Positions 55,247 to 63,995 of a stretch of 64,000 bases of DNA are shown piece by piece; within the stretch, counting starts at the first letter, position 1; each line of letters begins with the position of its first letter. This DNA is from Candidatus Dojkabacteria bacterium (GTDB taxonomy: Bacteria > Patescibacteria > Dojkabacteria > SC72). The notes beneath the pieces are model-generated. The model saw nothing but the letters and a program-made list of their open reading frames with translations. It made no database searches and was not told the origin of the DNA. The translations under genes and the position numbers were made by a program. The stretch covers positions 28,593-92,592 of the forward strand of contig JALNYV010000004.1 in NCBI GenBank assembly GCA_023229785.1. Direction: 5' to 3'.

Positions 55247-57253
55247 ATGTCACAGTTTCCGTATTACACAGAACCAAGCCACGATCAGGGCTCTCAAACT
55301 GGATCAGCTGTACGAGATACAGCTGTATCAAGTGCTGAAGGCCGTTTGGTTGTAGATGCGGTGGATCGAATTTTCCTTCTTGAACCAAACAAGCATCCTC
55401 TTGTCACCTTACTGACTAACGTTGGTAAAGTATTCGATGGAAAAGCCTGGAAAGGTTCAGGAATGTTGAAAGCTCCTACTGGTAATCCAGAATTCTCATG
55501 GTTTAGTTTATCTTGGACCATGTAAAACTTAGCTATATGCTGGAACACTCTAAAGACTTGTGTACCATAGTATAATCTGATATACTACAACTATGGTAAC
55601 AATTACAAGTATGAAAACAATGGGCAATCAGCAGGTAACACCTATAAATTTGGCTTGGTTAGCTGGAATTTGGGACGGTGAAGGCACTTTTGCTATTTGT
55701 CGTTCTAATCGAAATAATCGTACTTTAAAACAATCAACACCAGTATTTACTGGGAGACTCACATTATCAAACACTTCTGAAACAATGATCGATGAAATTC
55801 TTAGAGTATTATCTTCTATTGGTGTAAGGGTTAGTATTTGGAAGAACCCTAAACCACGGAAGGTAAATCATAAAAGAGAAATTCATCTTACTATTAATCG
55901 CCAAGAAGATGTTATTAAATGTTGCGAAATGTTGATTCCATATCTAATTGTAAAGAAAGAACGCGCTCTTACTGTACTTGAGTTTATGAAAATCAGATCA
56001 GGATATAAACGAAGAGTTGGGCGTGACCCTAAGACAGGACGACTTACTGGAGTTTTGACACAAGGATATGGTAAAGATTTAATTACGTTATTTAAAAAAA
56101 TGAAAGTTTTAAACCAAGTTGGTATCATAGATGGAACCTCAGAGACTACACGCTAAGCACTCTTAATGAGTGATGATATAGTCCGACCTCATGCGAAATC
56201 ATGAGAGCTACACAGAAATGTTGTAGCCCCCTATAAAGGGTAACAATAAGCGAAGATTACTATGGTGGACGATACGCCAAAGTTAGCGGTACTTATGCTG
56301 CTTCTGGTGCTCTCACGATCACTGTATCTGGCGCAGGTTCTTCAAGTGCCTACATCTTTACTGTAGGAGACATTATCCGTAACGCCCGCACTGGTGAAAA
56401 CATGAAGGTTGCAACTATTGCATCCGCCACTACTATCACTATTGCTTCTGGTGGCCGTGCTTATGGTACGACCGCAGCTGCTGCTGGTGCTGATGGAGAT
56501 GGTCTATATATCATCGGTAATGTGAGCGAAGAAAATTCTGGTGCTCGAAATGTGAACACCACTCGCTCATCTAAACAGAGCAATTATACCCAAATCTTTA
56601 AGACAACAATTGCTGTTTCAGGAACTGAAGCTGCAGCTGAACTCTATGGTGGAAAAGACCTACCTTACCTTCGGGCAAAGCATGGTACTCAACACGCCTT
56701 AGACATTGAACGAGCTTTCTGGTTTGGTGAGAAAAAATCAACCACAGGTACTAACTCTCATCCTGAGAGAGCAACTGGTGGTGTTCTTGAATTTATTAAT
56801 AGCGGTAATGCTTACGTACAGGATCAAAGTGGTCCTTTAACTGCATCAGATTTCAACCTTTTCTTAAAGGAAGGATTTACTTATGGTAATTCCGAGAAAT
56901 TCTTGTTTGCAGGTGGTAATGTATTGCAAGCTGTTAATGAATTTTCACGTGGTCAATTGCTAACTTCTGTTGGTGATACTACATATGGTGTTAAAGTATC
57001 CAAATACATGACACCATTTGGAAGTATTAACATTGTTCACGTTCCACTGTTTGTCAGTGATTATGCAGGTTATGCATTCTTACTTGACATGGAATGCTTC
57101 AAATATAGATTCATGCAGGGTCGCGACACTAAGTTGATGACCAACATTCAAGCTCCTGATGTTGATGGAGAAATCGATCAATACATGACTGAGTGTGGTT
57201 TGCAGAGAATGCAAGCTGCAAGAAACGCTTTGTTAAAGGGTGTAGAATTATAA
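55247..57253 (+). CDS. major capsid protein (SU10/DUF5309-type), split by group I intron
   Basis: The gene is join(55247-55503, 56251-57253), 419 aa after splicing. Exon 1 ends in WF-TT and exon 2 starts with C, rebuilding a Phe codon, then EDYYGGRYAKV. Exon 1 carries AVDRIFLLEPNKHPLVTLLTNVGK, exon 2 carries NYTQIFKTTIAVSGTEAA, FWFGEKKS, GGVLEFINSG, LFAGGNVLQAVNEFS and PFGSINIVHVP, all typical of the HK97-fold DUF5309/SU10 capsid family. Downstream of the scaffold, as expected. If the intron is not removed, translation stops 7 codons past the exon end. Confidence 0.88.
55504..56250 (+). mobile_element. group I intron in capsid gene
   Basis: 747 nt. P1 forms between exon CATGGTT and intron AACCATG-like IGS (GACCATG, 55516-55522) with a conserved U-G pair at the 5' splice site (55503-55516). 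Core strand R (CTCAGAGACTACAC, 56139-56152) and S (GATGATATAGTCC, 56172-56184) form P7; GCTGGAA near 55539 fits strand P. P9 hairpins follow (CTCATG/CATGAG; GCTACA/TGTAGC). The intron ends in G at 56250. A P10 of 3 bp (CGA with TTG) is possible. Confidence 0.88.
55593..56156 (+). CDS. LAGLIDADG homing endonuclease in intron
   Basis: 187 aa. Motif LAWLAGIWDGEGTFA (about residue 21) is a single LAGLIDADG helix with the catalytic acid; strands GRLTLSNTSETMIDEI and REIHLTINRQEDVIKC follow. A second helix is not obvious, so it probably acts as a homodimer. It promotes homing of the intron into intronless capsid genes. Its last codons overlap core strand R of the intron, a packing that couples protein and ribozyme. 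Confidence 0.88.
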   Translation: MVTITSMKTMGNQQVTPINLAWLAGIWDGEGTFAICRSNRNNRTLKQSTPVFTGRLTLSNTSETMIDEILRVLSSIGVRVSIWKNPKPRKVNHKREIHLTINRQEDVIKCCEMLIPYLIVKKERALTVLEFMKIRSGYKRRVGRDPKTGRLTGVLTQGYGKDLITLFKKMKVLNQVGIIDGTSETTR

Positions 57254-57378
57254 ATTTAAATTTATAATCGACGTTCACGGGAGGACTTAGTCGTTAACCG
57301 CAAGTTCTCCTTCGTAAACTTTGATTTACGGCCCGATGCAATCACGGGTAATTGATTTGCAGAAAGTTCTTAAAATTT

Positions 57379-58083
57379 ATGTCATCTTTAGATTCATTAC
57401 TCGTACGACAAGCTCTTAAGAAGGGGCTTGTTAGACGGGTTACAAACGATCTCTCGGTTGGACTTCGTTTGAGATATATTGGTACAAGCACAGTTACTTC
57501 AGTTGCGGTAACGCAGGCTGATAGTATTGTTCTTACAACCGCAGCTGCTACAGATACATTTTTGTTTGACGGTGCAGGTAGTTACTCTACTTTAGGTGCT
57601 CTTTCAGATGCAATCAATGCCACTGGAAGATGGGAATCAAAAGTCATGGATGCTCTTCGAAGTGAAGATCCAGACGATTTCTTTGTCACAAGTGCTGGCG
57701 TAGCTGCTACAACTGATGATAATGGTGTAGCTACTTATGATTTAGTAATTGATACCTCTGCAGCTGCAACCTTTGGTTGTCTCTTGTCTCCAAGTATCAA
57801 TTGGGACTCACCAACTGGTCATCGAGTTAGCTTGATTGAAGTTGATTACTTAGTAAATAACACCGCAGCCTTTGACACTTTGTCAATCACAAAGCGAAAA
57901 GGAACTACTGAAACCGTGATTTATGCTGCAACAAATACTGATAATAGCGCTGCAAGTCTTACCTTTGCTTCAGGAAATGGAAGCATTACTTTGGGTAATG
58001 ATGAAGAGCTTGTTGTCCAATTTGATGGTACAGTCGTTGATGCTGCTGATGGTTACATTCAAGTAATCGGTACATTAGAGTAA
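57379..58083 (+). CDS. virion structural protein, head-associated
   Basis: 234 aa from the ATG at 57379. A basic N-terminus (SLDSLLVRQALKKGLVRRV) and a beta-rich body with T/S/A-rich strands (LRYIGTSTVTSVAVT, GSITLGNDEELVVQF). Located after the capsid gene; a decoration or capsid-stabilising protein is likely. The leader holds GGAGGACTT/AAGTTCTCC. Confidence 0.6.
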   Translation: MSSLDSLLVRQALKKGLVRRVTNDLSVGLRLRYIGTSTVTSVAVTQADSIVLTTAAATDTFLFDGAGSYSTLGALSDAINATGRWESKVMDALRSEDPDDFFVTSAGVAATTDDNGVATYDLVIDTSAAATFGCLLSPSINWDSPTGHRVSLIEVDYLVNNTAAFDTLSITKRKGTTETVIYAATNTDNSAASLTFASGNGSITLGNDEELVVQFDGTVVDAADGYIQVIGTLE

Positions 58084-58090
58084 ATTTGTA

Positions 58091-58126
58091 TTTCTACCAG
58101 GGGTTCATTTGAATCCCTGGTAGAAA
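58091..58126 (+). terminator. 12-bp hairpin, possible terminator
   Basis: TTTCTACCAGGG pairs perfectly with CCCTGGTAGAAA over a 12-nt loop. No strong T run, so it may be a processing or stability element for capsid-gene mRNA. Confidence 0.6.
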
Positions 58127-58163
58127 AGTGGTTATAATAATTATTATGAATTAATTTAAAAAT

Positions 58164-58673
58164 ATGAAGTTTGTATCTAAAAATGCTAATTTTCGACTCG
58201 TTTTACGTCCTTCAATTCCCGCTGAACCTTTAGCTGGAAGAACTGCTACTCCAGGCTTGTATGTATTATTTCAAGATGGTATAGCTGTAGTTGATAAACC
58301 TGAAGTTATTGAGATGTTAAAAGCTCATCCAGGATTTAATACTGATTTTGTTATTGCTGATGATGATGCAAGTAGTACTATCTTACGAAGTACTGAACCA
58401 GAACATAGTATTCAAGAAATCAAATATGGGCATGTTGGTAGGGAAGAGAATCCTAAAAAACCTGTCCCAATAACACCTGAATTGAAAAAAGCTTTAGCTG
58501 AAATGATGATTCCTATGGCCAAAGAGATGGCCGAAGAAATGGCTAAAGTAAGGGTGCAAGAGATCTTGAAAGATAAATCATCTACAAAACCAGTTCTAAA
58601 GAAGGGTGCAACCAAAGAAAAGTCTTCAGATGAAGCAAGTGCAGGAGACGTAAAAGACGAAGCGACTAATTAG
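58164..58673 (+). CDS. conserved head-module protein
   Basis: 169 aa. FRLVLRPSIPAEPLAGRTATPGLYVLFQDGIAVVDKPEVIEMLKAH is a conserved beta-rich N-terminal domain often found next to capsid genes; the C-terminal third is a charged helix and a lysine/serine tail. Probably a head completion or accessory protein. Confidence 0.6.
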   Translation: MKFVSKNANFRLVLRPSIPAEPLAGRTATPGLYVLFQDGIAVVDKPEVIEMLKAHPGFNTDFVIADDDASSTILRSTEPEHSIQEIKYGHVGREENPKKPVPITPELKKALAEMMIPMAKEMAEEMAKVRVQEILKDKSSTKPVLKKGATKEKSSDEASAGDVKDEATN

Positions 58674-58674
58674 C

Positions 58675-58745
58675 CTCTAAAGGTTAAGTGTGTTCGAATA
58701 GCCTAACTTTTAGAGATAATAATTGTCTCTGACTGTTAGGCTATT
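58675..58745 (+). other. alternative hairpins, attenuator-like
   Basis: AATAGCCTAAC (58697-58707) pairs with GTTAGGCTATT (58735-58745), enclosing AGAGA/TCTCT. The first strand can instead pair with the preceding CTCTAAAGGTTA (58676-58687 with 58704-58715). The two folds exclude each other. Confidence 0.5.
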
Positions 58746-58791
58746 TGTCTAATAGGTCGAAGTCTTTAATGACAAAGGAAAATTCAAATTT

Positions 58792-59730
58792 ATGGACGTA
58801 AGAAGTAATCAAGCCTATTATTCTTTTGTTTATGATCCGACAATATACGGGCTTAATACTGCATTTTGGAAAGAGCTTAACGGTTCTGCTAGCACGGTTT
58901 CGAATAAAATTCGATTAAATTCCGTTACGATTGTTTCCAAGCACCAGTATTTAAGAGGTAAGTTCACATTTGGACTTACTATGGCATCCGCACCAGCTTC
59001 GGGTGATAACAAAGAATTTGGCTTAAAAAATCAAGCAATCGCAACTGCTCGTAATGCTGCATACTTCCAAATATCAGGAGCAACTGTTAATGCAATAACC
59101 GTTGGTCCAACTGGAACTGTTACCACTACTGCTCTAAATCAGACTGCGATAGATGCAATAACTTGGACAACTAACAATGACTTCAGTATTTTCTGGCAAA
59201 GAAACAGAGTTATTTTTGCCGTAAACGGAATTACTGTTGCAGATATTACAGATCGTAATTTAGTTCCTCAGAATATAGTACTTCCAGTATATATTGCCAA
59301 CAATGTTGCTGACAACGAAAGTTTGTCATATGTGGAAATGAATTATGTTGATGAAGTTGTAAAACCTGATTGGGAATTGCCAATTGTATCTCCTGCTGGA
59401 ACAACTGATGTTACCATAGAGAGCACTAAAGAATCATTATCCATTACTGAAAATGTGGCTATTGTACTTGTAAGTGATATTAGTGGCGTTGATTCCTTAA
59501 CGATTACTGATGTGTTAACATCAGCAATCACGGTTGAACCTAATATAAGTGATGCATTAACTATTTCAGAAGATATTGGTACACCAGTTGTTTCTACTGA
59601 ACCAAATGTTAATGATGCATTAACTATCACTGAATCTGCCACAGTTGAAACTCCTGAATTAGGGAACATTGGTGTAAATGAAGAGTTAACCATTACAGAA
59701 GGATTGACAGTTGATGGTCCAGCTTCTTAA
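58792..59730 (+). CDS. virion protein with degenerate SLTIT repeats
   Basis: 312 aa. Residues 1-195 form a lectin-like beta domain (SFVYDPTIYGLNTAFWKEL, IFWQRNRVIFAVNGITVADI). Residues about 215-312 hold five degenerate repeats: ESLSITENV, DSLTITDVL, DALTISEDI, DALTITESA, EELTITEGL. Such repeat tails occur in fibres and surface proteins. Probably a tail fibre or head-fibre protein that contacts the host. Confidence 0.65.
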   Translation: MDVRSNQAYYSFVYDPTIYGLNTAFWKELNGSASTVSNKIRLNSVTIVSKHQYLRGKFTFGLTMASAPASGDNKEFGLKNQAIATARNAAYFQISGATVNAITVGPTGTVTTTALNQTAIDAITWTTNNDFSIFWQRNRVIFAVNGITVADITDRNLVPQNIVLPVYIANNVADNESLSYVEMNYVDEVVKPDWELPIVSPAGTTDVTIESTKESLSITENVAIVLVSDISGVDSLTITDVLTSAITVEPNISDALTISEDIGTPVVSTEPNVNDALTITESATVETPELGNIGVNEELTITEGLTVDGPAS

Positions 59731-59782
59731 TAAGTAATTACAAGGGGAGTATTTTAACAATACTCTCCTGGAGATGAGACTC

Positions 59783-60088
59783 ATGAATGAAAATTTATTA
59801 GAATTAGGAACCGTAGCTATACTTTTCTTATTATTCATAAGAGAATTCTTTGCTTATTTAAAAGCAAAGCAGAATAATAATGGAACTAACGGTAATAGTA
59901 ATGGCAATGGAAGTAATAGTGTCACAGATAAAGCAATTCTTAAGGAATTGCAAACAATGAATTCCAATCATTTACATACAATCCAACAAGTTATTGAAAC
60001 TGGTAACGCGCGACTTGTAGACGTTATTCATGGAGATAATAACAAAATGATTGAATTGCTTGGAGAAATTAAAGGTAGATTAAAGTAA
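59783..60088 (+). CDS. membrane protein with coiled helix, possible holin or spanin
   Basis: 101 aa. N-terminal hydrophobic helix (LGTVAILFLLFIREFFAYL), an N/G-rich linker (NNNGTNGNSNGNGSN), then a charged helix (KELQTMNSNHLHTIQQVI). I start at 59783, 8 nt after GGAG. It precedes the peptidase gene by 1 nt, so a lysis role is plausible. Confidence 0.6.
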   Translation: MNENLLELGTVAILFLLFIREFFAYLKAKQNNNGTNGNSNGNGSNSVTDKAILKELQTMNSNHLHTIQQVIETGNARLVDVIHGDNNKMIELLGEIKGRLK

Positions 60089-60089
60089 T

Positions 60090-61496
60090 ATGCAATATCC
60101 AATAGGGGCTCTAAAAGATCCATACGATCCACGAGACATTCTATTTGGTAGTGTTGAAATCCCTACTCTATTACCCAGAAAGTTTAGTCTCAGAGAAAAA
60201 CAATCCCCAGTTCCAATACAAAATTTTGGAAGCTGTGTTGGATTTGGCGCTAAAGCTATCAAAGAGTACCAAGAGAAACTTGAGTATCTGGAAGAAAAAA
60301 TTCTATCTGGAAGATTTGCGTATGCTGTGGCTAAAACTTTAGATGGCATATCTAATCAAGAAGGAACTTATCCTAGGGTGATGATGAAAGTGTTGGCTGG
60401 GGTTGGCATTAGTTATGATTCTTCATTTCCTAATAATCCAGCCCCCGCAACTCATCAAGAATATATTAGTCCAATTCCTGATGAGGCTATGGAAGAAGCA
60501 ATACAGTTTCGCATTAAGGGGTTTGCCAGATGTCTAACTGTTTCTGAATTAAAACAAGCCATTTATAACTATGGCCCAGTTTTAGTTACCCTAAATGTTT
60601 ATGATACATTTGATAATCCGATTAATGGTTTTATTGGTCCAAGACATAATCAGCAATATAATAGAGGCGGGCATGCAATAGTCGCTGTTGGTTGGGATGA
60701 TGACAAGGAAGGAATAGGAGCTTTTGAGATTAAAAATTCATGGGGAACGGGATGGGGAGACCAAGGATATGCTTTTGTTGCTTACAACTATGACGGACAA
60801 TTTCCTTTTATGGATGCTTTAGCTCCAGTAGACTTTGTAGATGCAACTGCCACTACGGGAGCTCCTATAAGCTTAGAAATGCCACTAGAAGGGCAAATAG
60901 TAGTTACCCAAGAGTTTGGGGCTAATCCTGACATGTATGCCCCATACGGATTAGATGGTCATAATGGAGTTGATTTAAGGGCTAAGGGGAATGTTTCTGT
61001 TTTCGCTTTAGATGACGGAGAGGTGATCTTTGCAGGAATTAAAGGTGCATATGGGAATTGTGTTATAATTCAACATCTATGGGGAGTGAGTTTATACGCG
61101 CATCTTTCTTCTTTAACCGTAGAAGATATAGGACCTGATGGAAAATTTCCAACGATTAGTAAAAAAGACGAAGTGGGTAAATCTGGAAATACAGGAAATT
61201 CTACAGGGGAGCATTTGCATCTTGGAATAAGAATTAATGGGGTAAAAAATCCAGGATTCTTTGACTGGGTTGACCCAATGCCTTATTTATTAGGCAAGAA
61301 AGTAAATAATATGATAATTGTTAATAGTACAAGCGATCCAGCAACGAAGTGGTTGCTCGATGGTAGTGTTCTGCGCGGATATGCAGATTTCGCTGCGTTT
61401 CAGAAAGATATCGCAGGACGATTGGTAATTGAATTAACTCTTCCTGATGTCGAATTTAATAAAATTCCTAAATCAGGAGCAGTTATTAAAACATAA
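60090..61496 (+). CDS. papain-like protease fused to M23 peptidase
   Basis: 468 aa. Residues 1-255 are a C1A papain-fold peptidase: QNFGSCVGFGA with Cys49, RGGHAIVAVGWDDD with His195 and KNSWGTGWG with Asn216. Residues about 265-410 are an M23 zinc endopeptidase: DGHNGVDLR with His291 and Asp295, and GEHLHLGI with His375 and His377. A C-terminal domain of about 60 aa follows. The M23 part should cut peptidoglycan cross-bridges; the papain part could process itself or cut surface protein. Such a double peptidase suggests a virion-associated or lysis enzyme for a host with protein-coated walls. Confidence 0.88.
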   Translation: MQYPIGALKDPYDPRDILFGSVEIPTLLPRKFSLREKQSPVPIQNFGSCVGFGAKAIKEYQEKLEYLEEKILSGRFAYAVAKTLDGISNQEGTYPRVMMKVLAGVGISYDSSFPNNPAPATHQEYISPIPDEAMEEAIQFRIKGFARCLTVSELKQAIYNYGPVLVTLNVYDTFDNPINGFIGPRHNQQYNRGGHAIVAVGWDDDKEGIGAFEIKNSWGTGWGDQGYAFVAYNYDGQFPFMDALAPVDFVDATATTGAPISLEMPLEGQIVVTQEFGANPDMYAPYGLDGHNGVDLRAKGNVSVFALDDGEVIFAGIKGAYGNCVIIQHLWGVSLYAHLSSLTVEDIGPDGKFPTISKKDEVGKSGNTGNSTGEHLHLGIRINGVKNPGFFDWVDPMPYLLGKKVNNMIIVNSTSDPATKWLLDGSVLRGYADFAAFQKDIAGRLVIELTLPDVEFNKIPKSGAVIKT

Positions 61497-61515
61497 TTAA
61501 TTTAGAAAGGATTTT

Positions 61516-61698
61516 ATGAATATTAAAGATTTAACTCAAAGCATCATCGCTGTTTTGATTGTTGGTGGGGCAGTTGCTTCATTGTTTGTTCCAGTAGTTA
61601 GTGATGCAGGAAATCAATTAATCAGATTTGCAGCTGGCGTAGTTCTTGGTTTCTATTTTGGCGCAGGAACAGTTCCAACTTTTGGATTGCGAAAGTAA
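61516..61698 (+). CDS. small membrane protein, holin-like
   Basis: 60 aa with two hydrophobic segments (SIIAVLIVGGAVASLFVPVV and LIRFAAGVVLGFYFGAGTV) separated by a short polar turn, the class II holin topology. GAAAGGA site. It follows the peptidase gene by 19 nt. Confidence 0.65.
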   Translation: MNIKDLTQSIIAVLIVGGAVASLFVPVVSDAGNQLIRFAAGVVLGFYFGAGTVPTFGLRK

Positions 61699-61756
61699 CT
61701 TGACATTTTTGTATAAGTATTGTGTGATAAAATTGTTGTAATTGTTGTAATTGATG

Positions 61757-61770
61757 ACTTGTGTAATAAT
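61757..61770 (+). promoter_or_regulatory. ACTTGTGTAATAAT extended -10 element
   Basis: Same element as at 265; a TTGACA lies further upstream at 61700. It precedes the gene at 61833. Confidence 0.45.
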
Positions 61771-61832
61771 AAGATTAATATGATATTTGACACAAAGGTC
61801 GAAAAAACATAATTAAACGAAAGGAAACTTTA

Positions 61833-62348
61833 ATGCGAAAATCAATGAAAAAATCTGGTGATGGTATTGGTGTTGAAGGAAGATTCCGTATCCAAGTTAC
61901 TCAAAGAGATCTCGATGGTGTCGATCACGTAATTGGAGACTCTGGCTGGAAGAAAAATCAAGTGACAAACTTGGGTATTGCCCAATATTTGCTAGCTTGG
62001 TTGACTGACGGTTCAGGTGGTAAGCAAGTAACTTATATGGCATTAGGAACTGGTTCTCAACCTGCTTCTAACGCTACGAGTTTGGCTGGTGAAATTACTG
62101 ATGCTACGAACTCTCGAAAAGCAGTTTCAAGTTCAACTGTTGCTTCTAGAACAGCTCAGTTCACAGCAGCTTGGGCATCTTCTGACAGTTTCGTAACTGC
62201 TACTGCAAACATTTCTAACGTTGGGTTGTTCAACACTGTAACAACTGGCGCTGGAACAATCTTTGCTGGTAACACTTATGCTTCTTCAGCAGTCGCTACA
62301 AACCAGAACGTGAACGCGACATATCAGATCCGCTTCACAAGCGCTTAA
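61833..62348 (+). CDS. virion protein, tail or fibre-type
   Basis: 171 aa. A basic start, then WKKNQVTNLGIAQYLLAWLTDGSG, VTYMALGTGSQPASNATSLAGEI and TATANISNVGLFN, the pattern of small phage fibre or baseplate-associated proteins with a metal-less beta domain. GAAAGGAAA site. Confidence 0.65.
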   Translation: MRKSMKKSGDGIGVEGRFRIQVTQRDLDGVDHVIGDSGWKKNQVTNLGIAQYLLAWLTDGSGGKQVTYMALGTGSQPASNATSLAGEITDATNSRKAVSSSTVASRTAQFTAAWASSDSFVTATANISNVGLFNTVTTGAGTIFAGNTYASSAVATNQNVNATYQIRFTSA

Positions 62349-62440
62349 TCTTAACTGAACCAATCGGTTTGGTTAAAGGGTTAGGGGGTGTTCTCCCTAA
62401 CTAGAAAACGCCCCTTTAGCTTTATTATTAAATATACATT

Positions 62441-63127
62441 ATGAAAAAACAGACTAAGGCTACAACGAAGTATCCTGAGTATGAAAAAGCTCTCCAAAAG
62501 CATAATGGAAAATTGAAACTAGATATCGGTGGAGGAGCGCATCCTTTTGAAGGTTGCGCCTGCATGGATATTAGATATTTTCCTGGAGTAGACTTTGTTC
62601 AAAACTTAGAAAAATTTCCGTGGCCTCTTCCTGATGAATCAGTATCGTTTGTGTTTGGTTCTCATATTCTTGAGCACATAAATCCTACGATGCCTGATCC
62701 AAAACTTGTCGGTTTAATTGATTTGCTCCTTGATAAGGGTGTAATAAATCAAGCTGAAGCTGATAAGTATATTGGTGAATATAAACACTTGAACACATTC
62801 ATCCGTTTAATGGATGAAGTGTGGCGCATTCTTGAACCAGGCGGAAGATTCATATTCATAGTACCGTACGCAGGCTCACTTGGTTATTGGCAAGACCCAA
62901 CACACGTTAACGCCATTAACGAAGTTACCCTTGCTTATTTTGACCCTCTTGATCTTTCTGGATTTTATAGATTTTACAAGCCAAAACCTTGGAAAATTAT
63001 AGATAATGTATGGAATTCTGGAGGAAATCTTGAGGTTAGACTAGAGAAAAGGGTAGTCGACCCTGATTACGGTTCAGAAGAATTCTTAAATGAATTAAAA
63101 AAACGATATGAAAACAAGCCTAAATAA
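62441..63127 (+). CDS. methyltransferase-like protein
   Basis: 228 aa. LKLDIGGGAHPFEGCACMDIRYFPGVDFV is motif I and the ribose-binding acid; FVFGSHILEHINP and EVWRILEPGGRFIFIVPYAG complete a Methyltransf_11-type core; HVNAINEVTLAYFDP is typical of the family in phages. Substrate unknown; linkage to a glycosyltransferase gene (20-nt overlap) suggests sugar methylation. Confidence 0.8.
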   Translation: MKKQTKATTKYPEYEKALQKHNGKLKLDIGGGAHPFEGCACMDIRYFPGVDFVQNLEKFPWPLPDESVSFVFGSHILEHINPTMPDPKLVGLIDLLLDKGVINQAEADKYIGEYKHLNTFIRLMDEVWRILEPGGRFIFIVPYAGSLGYWQDPTHVNAINEVTLAYFDPLDLSGFYRFYKPKPWKIIDNVWNSGGNLEVRLEKRVVDPDYGSEEFLNELKKRYENKPK

Positions 63128-63995
63128 GAAAAAAGTTGATTCATCAATCATGCCGAATGGAATGAAGAAGAACCCAAAGAGTGAAAATGGAATTTGGACT
63201 GATCGTGTATTAATATTTACTCCAACTACTGGGAGTGTGCGTATGGAGTGGGTATTAGCTCGTTATGGTCAAGTTATCCCTACGAATTGGTCTAATGTCG
63301 GAGTTCATCAATTTTTAAGCCCGTTTGTTCCTTTGGAATATCAATTGGCCGATGCTCAGAATTTAATGGCTAAGAAAGTAGTGGAAGATGATTACAAATG
63401 GATCATTTGGATTGAAGAAGATAACGTAATTCCAGATAATACTTTTTGGAAATTCAATGATTATATAAATAACCGTACTGCTCCAGTAGTATCTGGATTG
63501 TACTTCGTTAAATCAGAACCACCAGAGCCAATTCTTTATAGAGGAAGAGGAACTTCTTATTATAGGGATTGGGAACTCGGTGATAAAGTCTGGGTTGATG
63601 GAGTACCGATGGGTTGTTTGTTAATGGACGCTGAATTAATCAAACAAGCGTGGAAAGAAAGTCCTGAGTACGTAGTGGGTGGAGAATTGACAAGACGTGT
63701 TTTCGGAGCCCCGAGTATGATGTGGTTTGATGAAGAAAAAGGTGGTTCAGTTGCCACTGGTGGAACTACAGACCTTGCTTGGTGTACACGATGTATAAAG
63801 GATCGTTTATTTGAAAAAGCTGGATGGCCAGAATTTCAAGATAAAGAATTTCCTTTCTTGGTTGATACAAGTATATTCGTTCGTCATATTGACAAACAAG
63901 GACGTCAATATCCGTTACAGTTTCCAGAACAGTTTTTACCTAAAGATCCAGCCAAATTAGCAAAGGCTGTGAAAATATTAAGTGGTAAGTATTAA
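63108..63995 (+). CDS. GT-A-type glycosyltransferase-like protein
   Basis: 295 aa. RVLIFTPTTGSVRMEWVLA is the first Rossmann strand, KKVVEDDYKWIIWIEEDNVIPDNTFW carries the EDN acidic motif in place of DxD, and PVVSGLYFVKSEPP fits the family. C-terminal TTDLAWCTRCIKDRLFEKAGW may bind the acceptor. It would add a sugar to DNA, virion or envelope components. Coupled to the methyltransferase gene. Confidence 0.75.
   Translation: MKTSLNKKKVDSSIMPNGMKKNPKSENGIWTDRVLIFTPTTGSVRMEWVLARYGQVIPTNWSNVGVHQFLSPFVPLEYQLADAQNLMAKKVVEDDYKWIIWIEEDNVIPDNTFWKFNDYINNRTAPVVSGLYFVKSEPPEPILYRGRGTSYYRDWELGDKVWVDGVPMGCLLMDAELIKQAWKESPEYVVGGELTRRVFGAPSMMWFDEEKGGSVATGGTTDLAWCTRCIKDRLFEKAGWPEFQDKEFPFLVDTSIFVRHIDKQGRQYPLQFPEQFLPKDPAKLAKAVKILSGKY

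Noticed and set aside
55505..55525. Natural short capsid product ending at 55525
   Set aside because: The frame resumes downstream with capsid-family sequence, and an intron core lies between.
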